From positions 1-36,347 of the forward strand of contig CAITIS010000116.1 in assembly GCA_903892515.1 (NCBI GenBank): 36,347 bases of DNA, read 5' to 3'. The notes beneath the pieces are model-generated. The model was not told the origin of the DNA. It worked only from the letters and a program-made list of their open reading frames with translations, and ran no database searches. Both the position numbers and the translations under genes were made by a program. The DNA is from an uncultured Planctomycetota bacterium. Lineage in GTDB: Bacteria > Planctomycetota > Phycisphaerae > SM23-33. Numbering within the stretch: position 1 is the first letter of the stretch; every line of letters begins with the position of its first letter. Positions 24,846 through 31,951 of this stretch are shown here, piece by piece.

Positions 24846-25985
24846 GTGAAAACGATTCGGTTTGGAATTATCGGCGGCGGCCTGATGGGCCGAGAGTTCG
24901 CCAGCGTGACCGCACGCTGGTGCAACGTGCTGGACATGCCGGTGCGCCCGGAATTGGTGGCGGTGTGCAGCGCGACGAATCGCCTGTTTCCGTGGTACAA
25001 GGAAAGCTTCCCGAGCATCCGCCAGGCCACGACCGACTACCGCGAGCTGTTGGCCAATCCCGCCGTCGAGGCCGTGTACTGCGCCGTGCCGCATCATCTG
25101 CACCAGCAGATATACTGTGACACGATTGCCGCCGGCAAACACCTCATGGGCGAAAAGCCGTTCGGGATCGACCTTGCCGCCAACACCGCGATTGTGGAAT
25201 GCGGCCAGCAGCACCCCGAGGTCTTCGTCCGGTGCGTCAGCGAGTTTCCGTTCTATCCGGGCGTGCAGCGCATCGGCCAGATGATCGAGGCCGGGGCGTT
25301 CGGCCAGCTGCTGGAGGTCAGCGCCGGCTTCCTGCACTCCAGCGACCTGGATACCGCCAAGCCGATCAACTGGAAGCGAATGAGCCAGTTCAACGGCGAA
25401 TATGGCTGCATGGGCGACCTGGGTATGCACATCTGCCACGTGCCGTTCCGGGCCGGTTGGCGGCCCATGAACGTGCGGGCGATTCTTTCGAACGTCGTGC
25501 CCCAGCGGCCCGACGGCAAGGGCCAGATGGTTGCCTGCGACACGTGGGACAACGCCACGCTGCTGTGCGAGGCCACCGACGGGGCCGGCACGTTCCCGAT
25601 GACGCTCAAGACGCAGCGGATCTCCCCGGGCGAGAAGAACACCTGGTACATCGAGATCAAGGGCACCAAGGCCTGCGCGCGTTTTTCGACCAAGAACCCC
25701 AAGCGGCTGGAGATTCTGGAATATCGCGGCGGCGAGCAGATCTGGCAGCAAATTGACACGGGTTACGAAACCGCCTTCAAGACTATCACCGGCGGATTAT
25801 TTGAGTTCGGCTTTGCCGACACGATGCTGCAGATGGTGGCGTCGTTCCTGCACGAATTGGCTGGCGAAAAGATGCCGCGCAAGTTTGCTGGTTGTGCCAC
25901 GCCGGAGGAGACCGCGATGAGTCACCGGCTCTTCACGGCGGCGCTACGGTCGCAGCGCGAGTGCTCCACGGTTAAGATTGACTGA
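24846..25985 (+). CDS. Gfo/Idh/MocA-family NAD(P)-dependent oxidoreductase
   Basis: The 379-residue protein starts at a GTG (24846) with GAAGG upstream. The N-terminal Rossmann fold has GIIGGGLMG (residues 7-15), then AVPHHLHQQ, and the active-site GEKPFGIDL with E103-K104-P105, whose Lys is the usual catalytic residue. The C-terminal sheet domain includes GCMGDLGMHICHVPF with the expected catalytic His. Such enzymes oxidise or reduce a hydroxyl of sugars and inositols with NAD(P). It is a typical intact member, unlike the second family member at 27710. A role in oxidising the cluster's sugar substrate, perhaps feeding the lactonase-like hydrolase, is inferred. Confidence 0.88.
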   Translation: MKTIRFGIIGGGLMGREFASVTARWCNVLDMPVRPELVAVCSATNRLFPWYKESFPSIRQATTDYRELLANPAVEAVYCAVPHHLHQQIYCDTIAAGKHLMGEKPFGIDLAANTAIVECGQQHPEVFVRCVSEFPFYPGVQRIGQMIEAGAFGQLLEVSAGFLHSSDLDTAKPINWKRMSQFNGEYGCMGDLGMHICHVPFRAGWRPMNVRAILSNVVPQRPDGKGQMVACDTWDNATLLCEATDGAGTFPMTLKTQRISPGEKNTWYIEIKGTKACARFSTKNPKRLEILEYRGGEQIWQQIDTGYETAFKTITGGLFEFGFADTMLQMVASFLHELAGEKMPRKFAGCATPEETAMSHRLFTAALRSQRECSTVKID

Positions 25986-26077
25986 GCTTGGCAGGCTGAC
26001 GGCGTGGCCGTGGCGCCCGAGCCTGACGCGCGGTACAGCCATTGTCGAGAATGACGAGAAATAGAAAAGGACGCCCG

Positions 26078-27472
26078 ATGATCCGACCGAAGATTGGCCT
26101 GCTGGCTTTGAGCCTGGAACTGTACGAAAGTTTGGCTCCTGGGCTGCGACAGAACCGTGACGCGTGGGTGCGCAAGGCTGTGATTCCGGCCCTGGAAAAG
26201 CAGGCCCAGGTCCTCTTTGGCGGCGGCGTCTTTACGCGCGAAGGCGTGGACGCTCAGGTGGCATCGTTTGAGGCCGCTGGCGTGGACGCCATCTGCGTGC
26301 TGCTGCTGACGTACGCGCCCAGCCAGATCGCCTTGCCGGCGCTGGCGCGGACGCGCTTGCCGATCCTCATCTGGAACACGCAGGAACTCGCCGGCGTGGA
26401 CAACGCCTACGGCGATGCGGAACTGACCAACAATCATGGCGTTCACGGGACGCAGGACCTGGCCAACGTTCTCGTCCGCAGCGGTGTGCGATTCCAGTAC
26501 GTTACGTCGCACCTGGGTGATTCCGGCGGCGTGAAGGGCCTCGGCGATTTCGCCGTGGCCGCAGCGGCGGTGGGGCGGCTGCGACGCGCCCGCCTGGGCT
26601 TGCTGGGCTATCCCTTCCCCGGCATGGGCGACTTCGCCCTGGACACAACGTACTTGGCCGGCAGTCTCGGTTGCCAGTGGAGCCAGTTGAGCGTGGAGGA
26701 GTACATCCTGCGCGCCCAAGCCGCTGACACCGCGGCAGTGGCGACGTTGGTTCAGGAGTACCGCCGGCTATATGACGTTGCCGCTGACGTTACCCAGGGC
26801 GACCTGGCCTCGACGGCCCGCGTGGAGATCGCCCTGCGCGGCATGGTTGCCGACAACCGCGTGGACGGGTTCACGTATCAGTTCATGGCGTTCGGCCAGG
26901 ACGAACGCACGCCCACGGTGCCGTTCGTGGCCGCCAGCCGAATGATGGCCGACGGAATCGGCTTTGGCGGCGAAGGAGACTTAATCGGCGCCGCCGGCAC
27001 GTGCCTGCTGCACTGGCTGCAGGCACCTGCCAGTTTCAGCGAGATCTTCACTATCGACTTTGCCGGCAACAGCGTGTTCATGAGCCACATGGGCGAAGCC
27101 AACGTGGCGATGGCCCGGCGCGGCCAGAAGGTTCCGCTGGTGGCGCGCAGCTCGCCGATCACGCGCACGCGGGACCGCCAACTGGCGTTGGTGACGAACC
27201 TTCAGCCAGGGCCTGCGACGCTATCCGCCCTGACGCAAGGGCCGGGGAATCGCTGGCGGCTGATCTGTTCGTCCATGCAAATTGTGGACTTTGGGCCCTT
27301 GCCGCTGGCGTCGCCGCATTTCAAGCTGGCCCCGCGGGGCGATGTGCGCGAGTTCCTGACGGCCTATGCCAAGGCGGCGGGGCCGCACCACAACGCCGTC
27401 TGCTTTGGCGACGCGCGGGCGCGGCTTCGCCTGGCCGCTGAATTACTCGACGCGGACTATATCGAGATATAA
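26078..27472 (+). CDS. Arabinose/fucose-isomerase-family protein
   Basis: The ATG at 26078 follows AAAGGA at a good distance, giving 464 residues. It belongs to the L-arabinose/L-fucose isomerase superfamily, which interconverts aldoses and ketoses with a divalent metal. Landmarks are an N-terminal KIGLLALSLELY sheet domain, VLLLTYAPSQ and IWNTQEL. GFGGEGDLIGA carries Glu299 in the family's EGD motif, SHMGEAN carries His337, and AGPHH ends in His437-His438. These match the usual metal ligands by position, although the fourth ligand was not confirmed. The middle region differs from classic arabinose isomerase, so the substrate is open. The preceding gap is 92 bases; the following gap is 237 bases and filled with palindromes. 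Confidence 0.82.
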   Translation: MIRPKIGLLALSLELYESLAPGLRQNRDAWVRKAVIPALEKQAQVLFGGGVFTREGVDAQVASFEAAGVDAICVLLLTYAPSQIALPALARTRLPILIWNTQELAGVDNAYGDAELTNNHGVHGTQDLANVLVRSGVRFQYVTSHLGDSGGVKGLGDFAVAAAAVGRLRRARLGLLGYPFPGMGDFALDTTYLAGSLGCQWSQLSVEEYILRAQAADTAAVATLVQEYRRLYDVAADVTQGDLASTARVEIALRGMVADNRVDGFTYQFMAFGQDERTPTVPFVAASRMMADGIGFGGEGDLIGAAGTCLLHWLQAPASFSEIFTIDFAGNSVFMSHMGEANVAMARRGQKVPLVARSSPITRTRDRQLALVTNLQPGPATLSALTQGPGNRWRLICSSMQIVDFGPLPLASPHFKLAPRGDVREFLTAYAKAAGPHHNAVCFGDARARLRLAAELLDADYIEI

Positions 27473-27474
27473 GC

Positions 27475-27685
27475 CCAGAACTTAGCGGTGCCACATAAGT
27501 CTTTGGCGGCGGCACAGCCTTTTAGGCTGTGCCGAACAGGCTAAAAGCCTGTTCCACCACCCAGAACTTACATAAGTCCGCTTAGTTGTGAAACCGTGGC
27601 ACGCCCGCCCTCAGGCGTGAGCCGCACAAGAAAACGTCGATCGGGCCGAGAAACCTACAGCCGAGGGCGGCTGTGCCACGAGGCC
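27475..27685. repeat. Palindrome-rich insert upstream of the second Gfo/Idh gene
   Basis: Two perfect hairpins lie end to end: cggcacagcc/ggctgtgccg (27510-27534) and gaacaggct/agcctgttc (27534-27554). They can exchange partners, because 27520-27530 pairs with 27536-27546 with one mismatch. The hairpins are flanked by a direct repeat of cccagaactta and acataagtc. Then follows an outer inverted pair, cgtggcac (27596-27603) with gtgccacg (27673-27680), enclosing smaller stems; the same unit recurs at about 30484-30574. These look like REP-type elements that entered the gap within the operon. Confidence 0.75.
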
Positions 27686-27709
27686 TTTGGAACCATACAA
27701 GGAGAGAGC

Positions 27710-28969
27710 ATGGCACGCGTTAAGGCATCCAAGAAGATTCGTGTGGGCGTCATCGGCGTGGGACGCGGGCAGACGTTCATGACCCAAGCGCCGGCGGTCG
27801 GCATGGAACTGGTGGCCATCTGCGACAACTGGGAGTCCCAACTCCAGAAGGTCGGCAAGCAGTACAACATTCCCACGTACACCGACTACGACAAGTTCCT
27901 CGAACATGACATGGACGCGGTGGTGCTGGCCAACTACTTCCACCAGCACGCACCCTTTGCCGTTAAGGCGCTAAAGGCCGGCAAGCACGTGATGAGCGAG
28001 TGTGCCGCCTGCAACACGCTGGCCGAGGGCGTCGAACTGTGCCGCGCGGTGGAAAAGAGCGGCAAGATTTACATGCTCGCGGAGAACTATCCCTACACCG
28101 CGTTCAACCAGGAACTGGCCCGGCTGTACAAGGCCGACGAGATTGGCCGCGTGCTGTACGGCGAGGGCGAGTACAACCACCCCGGCTCGTTCGAGTGGGC
28201 GATAGGCATCTCTCCGGGCTTAAGGCACTGGCGCAACAACTATCCGGCCACGTACTACTGCACCCACGCCCTGGCGCCGCTGATGGCCATCACTGACACC
28301 ATGCCGGTGCGGGTGAACGGCTTCGTGGCCCCCCTGCCGCTGGACAGCAAGCGCAAGCGCCTGTGGCGCGAGGCCGATTCGGGCGGCATAATCATGGTCG
28401 TCATGGACAACGGGGCTGTGTTCAAACTCATCCAGGGCGGCCTGCCGGGGCACAGCATCTACTACCGGCTGCACGGCGAGTGGGGCATGATGGAAACGGG
28501 GCGCGGGCCGGGTTACTGGGGTCCAGGCAGCGTCCGCATCGTTCACGAAGAATATGACTGCAAGAAGGGCCAGATCCCCGAAACGATCCGGTATCCCGAG
28601 TTTCCCAAGTGGGCCGGCGCGGCCAAAACGGCTGGCCATGGCGGCGGCGACTTCTTCACGAACTATCACTTTGCCCAGGCCATCCGCACCGGTCAGCAGC
28701 CGTACCTGGACGTGTATCGCGGCGTGGCCATGTCGGTGGTGGGCATCCTGGCCTGGAAGAGCGTGCTGGCCGACGGGGCGAGCTTCCGCGTGCCGGATTT
28801 CACCACGGAGAAGGCGAGAAAGGCCTGCGCCAACGACCGTTGGCAGCCGATGGACATCGACGCCGCCAATCCGCCGCCGGTCAATTCGCGCGGCAAGCGG
28901 CACGTGATCCCCGAACGCCTCAAGGAGGCGCGGAAGATTTGGAAGGATCTGGGCCATACCGGGCTGTGA
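27710..28969 (+). CDS. GH109-like Gfo/Idh/MocA protein without the EKP lysine
   Basis: The ATG at 27710 has AAGGAGAG three bases ahead and yields 419 residues. The Rossmann motif is GVIGVGRG (13-20). Where other family members have E-K-P, this one has E97-C98-A99 in MSECAACNT, so the catalytic Lys is missing. The following YMLAENYPYTAFNQEL and YYCTHALAP (His186) resemble the LEN...Y and YPTHGLGP blocks of GH109 NAD-dependent glycosidases, as I recall them. It may therefore cleave a glycoside through transient oxidation rather than act as a simple dehydrogenase. The long C-terminus (PPPVNSRGKRHVIPERLKEARKIWKDLG) is typical of planctomycete members. No signal peptide is seen, so it acts in the cytoplasm on an imported substrate. 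Confidence 0.8.
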   Translation: MARVKASKKIRVGVIGVGRGQTFMTQAPAVGMELVAICDNWESQLQKVGKQYNIPTYTDYDKFLEHDMDAVVLANYFHQHAPFAVKALKAGKHVMSECAACNTLAEGVELCRAVEKSGKIYMLAENYPYTAFNQELARLYKADEIGRVLYGEGEYNHPGSFEWAIGISPGLRHWRNNYPATYYCTHALAPLMAITDTMPVRVNGFVAPLPLDSKRKRLWREADSGGIIMVVMDNGAVFKLIQGGLPGHSIYYRLHGEWGMMETGRGPGYWGPGSVRIVHEEYDCKKGQIPETIRYPEFPKWAGAAKTAGHGGGDFFTNYHFAQAIRTGQQPYLDVYRGVAMSVVGILAWKSVLADGASFRVPDFTTEKARKACANDRWQPMDIDAANPPPVNSRGKRHVIPERLKEARKIWKDLGHTGL

Positions 28970-28986
28970 GGTCGCGTCGGCGAATG

Positions 28987-29193
28987 CGTGGCACAGCCGC
29001 CCTCGGCTGTGTGATTTCGTGGCCAGGTATTCTGTTGGGGCTAGATTGTCGGGTGCCACACCTGCGGTGTTTGCAGGTGTGGAAGCGGCACGGCTGCAGA
29101 CGCCGCAGCCGTGGCACCCACGTTATCGCCCGGACAGAGTACAAGAGCGGTTGCGCGTTTACACGCTGGGTGGCACAGGTCTCAGCCTGTGCC
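28987..29193. repeat. Palindromic repeats, one able to form a three-way junction
   Basis: An outer stem gggtgcca (29051-29058) with tggcaccc (29112-29119) encloses two perfect hairpins, ccacacctgc/gcaggtgtgg (29056-29082) and cacggctgc/gcagccgtg (29089-29113). A third hairpin, ggcacagg/cctgtgcc (29172-29193), ends close to the start of the UroD-like gene. A single copy of the gtggcacagccgccctcg element lies at about 28989-29006. The set fills nearly the whole 245-base gap and shares its GGCAC core with the insert at 27475-27685. Confidence 0.75.
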
Positions 29194-29214
29194 GCATGAG
29201 ACAGGATGGCAGGA

Positions 29215-30393
29215 ATGAGCACCTCAGCATCACCAGGTTACCGGCAGTTTGAAGGCCAGTGGGGCGAGCGGGCGGAACTGGCCCGGCGGACGCTGGCGAT
29301 GGAAAACTGTCGCCAGATCGCCTCGTCCATGATTCACGTCATGGACATGCCGTTCATGGAACAGGTCGCCGGGCATCGCGCCGGCGACTACAAGCAGGAC
29401 CCGCACAAGGTGTACCTGGCGTTCCAGGAGCTGGCCGGGGCGTGCTTCATCGCCCAGTACATCCCCGAAAACCCGCTCACCATGGGCCAGCATGGTTACG
29501 AATCGTCCACGGCCAAGGGAGCAACCACCGGCGCCGAGGAGGTAGTGCGCGACGGCATCAAGATCGACTCGCCCGAGGCCGTCGTGGAGCACATGGAGCG
29601 GTTCGTGACCCCAAGGCTCAAGCAGGACATCGCCGAGTTCAACGGCGACGACGCCTACGTCGGCAAGCTAATCGCGGCCGAGGTGGCCCAGCAGAAACGC
29701 CAGGGTCTGAACATCCTCAAAGCGCCTTACGACGGCGGCTTTCAATGCTTCCCATACCTGCGGTACTGCTATTACGGATACGTCAATTACTTCATGGCCT
29801 ATGCCCTGTTCCCCGAGGTCATGGAGCGGGATTTCGCCCTCCAGGCAGACCTGTCGGCGCTAAAGAATGCGGCGGCGGCGCGGGCCATCATTGAGGGCGA
29901 CCTGCCGCGGATGGTCCTGCTGGACCACGATATGGCCGATTCACGCGGCACGCTGGTGAACATTCACTCGCTGGATGAGATCTGGTTCCCGAACTTCGCC
30001 AGGTCGATCCGGCCATTCATCGATGCCGGCGTCCGGCTGATCTGGCATTGCGACGGCAACCTGATGGCGATGGTGCCGCGGCTGCTGGAGGCGGGGCTGG
30101 GCGGCTTCCAGGGCTTCCAATATGAAGACGGCATGGATTATGCCCGCATCTGCAAGATGAAGGACCGAAACGGCGAGGGGCTGTTCATCCTGGGTGGGGT
30201 GAGCGTGACCACGACGCTGCCGTTCGGCAAGCCGCAGGATGTGAAAGACCAACTGAAGTTCCTGGTCGAGAATGGCCCGGCGCGCGGACTGATGCTGGGC
30301 GCCAGCAGCAGCATTGCCCCGGCCACGACGCGCGAGAACATTCTGACGCTAATCGAAGGGCTGAAGTACTACCGCGAGCATGGGCGAGACTAG
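29215..30393 (+). CDS. Uroporphyrinogen-decarboxylase-superfamily protein
   Basis: The start is taken at 29215 (392 residues) with AGGA about nine bases ahead; an ATG nine bases earlier is possible. The TIM-barrel pattern is that of the UroD superfamily. It has IWHCDGNLMAMVPRLLEAGLGGFQGFQYEDGMDY, then FILGGVSVTTTLPFGKPQDVKDQLKFLVENG and LGASSSIAPATTRENILTLIEGLKYY. The N-terminal Arg-rich motif of true haem-pathway UroD is absent, so a haem role is unlikely. Related proteins include corrinoid-dependent methyltransferases, and many uncharacterised ones lie in planctomycete sugar clusters. Here it could demethylate or decarboxylate a modified sugar or its cleavage product. It is the last same-strand gene of the cluster and is followed by a hairpin at 30423-30448. 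Confidence 0.8.
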   Translation: MSTSASPGYRQFEGQWGERAELARRTLAMENCRQIASSMIHVMDMPFMEQVAGHRAGDYKQDPHKVYLAFQELAGACFIAQYIPENPLTMGQHGYESSTAKGATTGAEEVVRDGIKIDSPEAVVEHMERFVTPRLKQDIAEFNGDDAYVGKLIAAEVAQQKRQGLNILKAPYDGGFQCFPYLRYCYYGYVNYFMAYALFPEVMERDFALQADLSALKNAAAARAIIEGDLPRMVLLDHDMADSRGTLVNIHSLDEIWFPNFARSIRPFIDAGVRLIWHCDGNLMAMVPRLLEAGLGGFQGFQYEDGMDYARICKMKDRNGEGLFILGGVSVTTTLPFGKPQDVKDQLKFLVENGPARGLMLGASSSIAPATTRENILTLIEGLKYYREHGRD

Positions 30394-30422
30394 GGCAGAG
30401 GCAGTGGATCAACGTTGGGTGC

Positions 30423-30574
30423 CATGGCTGCGGAGTCCAGCAGCCATGCAGTCGCCACTTCCTGCCTGGAACTGGTTTCATAACCGTGGTACGCCCGCCC
30501 TCGGGCGTGAAACCGCTCGATATGACCTCGATATGGCCGCAAAAGCCACAGCCGAGGGCGGCTGTGCCACGAAG
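30423..30574. repeat. Hairpin and second copy of the ~100-bp palindromic unit
   Basis: A perfect stem catggctgc/gcagccatg (30423-30448) lies 30 bases after the UroD-like stop. The segment from about 30474 to 30574 then repeats the plan of 27587-27685: the opening ccgtggtacgcccgccctcg, a ~40-base variable middle, then acagccgagggcggctgtgc with cacga. The gap 30394-30671 holds no gene that I can see. Confidence 0.7.
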
Positions 30575-30671
30575 CCAAATCGCAGCCGTGAGGGCTGTGG
30601 CAGAGGTCAAACTGGTTATGAAACCAATCCTAGTCTGTTGGCCCGTGGCACCGGGCTGGCCGGCGGTTACT

Positions 30672-31154
30672 CTACTTCGACGTGGCCATTGCCGCAAAGA
30701 ATGCCTCGGCGCCTTGCTTGATCTGCTCGGGCGTCAGGTCCTTCGTGTGCGTGGCCAGGAGCCAGCGATGCCCCGAAGGGTCAACCAGTTCTCCGCAGCG
30801 GTCGCCCCAGAACATGTCCGCAACGGCATGGATGGCCTTGCCGCCGGCCTTCACCGCCTGGGCGAACGCCGAGTCCACGTCGGGCACATACAGGTACAGT
30901 GAACCGGTGTTGGCGCCCAGCGACGAGGGCGCCCGGTTTCCTCTCTCGGGGCACTCCGAGCAGAGCATCAGTCGCGAGTCCCCGATCTTGATCTCGGCGT
31001 GCATGACCTTGCCGTCCGGGCCGTCGAAACGATAAACCTCCTGGGCGTTGAAGGCCTTGACGTAGAAGTTGATCGCCTTAGACACATCCTGGACAACTAA
31101 ATCCGGTGTAAGCGTGTGGTAGCCTTCCGGGATTGGTCTTGTTTGCGTTGGCAT
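30672..31154 (-). CDS. VOC-fold (glyoxalase/PhnB-like) protein
   Basis: The ATG at 31154 has AGGAGA six bases ahead and gives 160 residues. It is one vicinal-oxygen-chelate domain made of two beta-alpha-beta-beta-beta halves. The sequence starts PIPEGYHTLTPDLVVQDVSKAINFYVKAFNAQEVYRFDGPDGKVMHAEIKIGDSRLML and continues with LYLYVPDVDSAFAQAVKAGG and MFWGDRCGELVDPSGHRWLLATHTKDLTPEQ. This matches the widespread PhnB-like family (a glyoxalase relative) of unproven function. His at MHAE and Glu at GELVDP are the likely metal-site residues. It is cytoplasmic. It points away from the Sel1 gene and towards the catabolic cluster, but it is on the other strand, so a shared role is unlikely. Confidence 0.88.
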   Translation of the reverse strand: MPTQTRPIPEGYHTLTPDLVVQDVSKAINFYVKAFNAQEVYRFDGPDGKVMHAEIKIGDSRLMLCSECPERGNRAPSSLGANTGSLYLYVPDVDSAFAQAVKAGGKAIHAVADMFWGDRCGELVDPSGHRWLLATHTKDLTPEQIKQGAEAFFAAMATSK

Positions 31155-31290
31155 GTTAGTTCTCCTGTTAGGGTGCATCGTCCATGGGCCAGACGGTTCT
31201 CAAACACTGTCTTGCCGCACGTTTCTCACCCTGCAGTAAACGATAGGCTGCGATATTACTTTTGGGCAAGTGACCCCGGCCAATACCGTA

Positions 31291-31318
31291 ATGACGATGG
31301 CATACCATGCTGTAGAAT
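31291..31318 (+). promoter_or_regulatory. Possible promoter of the Sel1-repeat gene
   Basis: ATGACG (31291-31296) and TAGAAT (31313-31318) are 16 bases apart. The match is moderate. The leader would be about 55 bases before the ATG at 31378. Confidence 0.35.
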
Positions 31319-31377
31319 CATTGCGGTCGGCCGAATCGGGTTATGAAGCGGCCAAGCTTTCTAAGATTGGAGAAACA

Positions 31378-31791
31378 ATGTCGGAAGCCGAAATACGTGA
31401 ACTGCGTCGCCAAGCCGAGGGCGGCGACGCCGGCGCGCAATATGCACTGGGCTGCAAGTATTACACTGGCGATGGGGTCGAGAAGGACTACGCCGAGGCG
31501 CTGAAGTGGTATCGGGCTTCCGCCGCCCAAGGCAATAACAGCGGCCTGTGCGACGTGGGCTACTGCTATCGCAATGGCCACGGCGTTGACCAGTACTTTG
31601 CCAAGGCCATCCCTTTCTACCAACGCGCCGCCAACCAAGGCTGCCCGACGGCGGCATATTGGCTGGCCCACGCCTACGCCAACGGCGAGGGCATAGACCG
31701 CGACCTGGCCAAGGCACGGCACTGGTACGAGATTGCCATTCAACGCGGCGACAGCGACGCGGGCGAGGAACTGGCGCAGCTGACCTGCTGA
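31378..31791 (+). CDS. Sel1-repeat protein
   Basis: The start at 31378 was preferred because GGAG stands five bases ahead; upstream codons do not look coding. The 137-residue protein has three Sel1-like repeats of 36 residues, each with the LGxxYxxGxGVxxDxxKAxxWYxxAAxQG pattern: ALGCKYYTGDGVEKDY, DVGYCYRNGHGVDQYF and WLAHAYANGEGIDRDL. They form a helical superhelix used for protein-protein contacts. There is no signal peptide, so it is likely cytoplasmic. No partner is evident from the neighbours. Confidence 0.85.
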   Translation: MSEAEIRELRRQAEGGDAGAQYALGCKYYTGDGVEKDYAEALKWYRASAAQGNNSGLCDVGYCYRNGHGVDQYFAKAIPFYQRAANQGCPTAAYWLAHAYANGEGIDRDLAKARHWYEIAIQRGDSDAGEELAQLTC

Positions 31792-31846
31792 CGACGGTGG
31801 GCTGGCGTCAGAATGTCAGAAGCTCTGCCGGCGCGAGAGAACAGAA

Positions 31847-31870
31847 CGGGCGGCCCGATTGGACCGCCCG
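31847..31870 (-). terminator. Likely terminator of the MFS-HEAT gene
   Basis: The arms cgggcggccc (31847-31856) and ggaccgcccg (31861-31870) pair at nine of ten positions around a four-base loop. On the minus strand the stem is followed by TTCTGTTCTCT. It lies about 80 bases after the stop at 31952 and also close to the convergent Sel1 gene end, so it may serve both. Confidence 0.5.
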
Positions 31871-31951
31871 TATGCCGGGGACCACTCCCGACCGAGGGGC
31901 GTAAGTGCTTGTCTACGAAAATGGATGGAGTCTTTCGGGGTGGGCCGAGGT

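Noticed and set aside
19998..30393. A bacterial microcompartment sugar locus, as found for fucose and rhamnose in planctomycetes
   Set aside because: No shell protein genes are present, and the aldolase is class I DhnA-type rather than class II.
29215..30393. HemE of haem biosynthesis
   Set aside because: The characteristic N-terminal motif of true uroporphyrinogen decarboxylase is absent, and the context is sugar catabolism.
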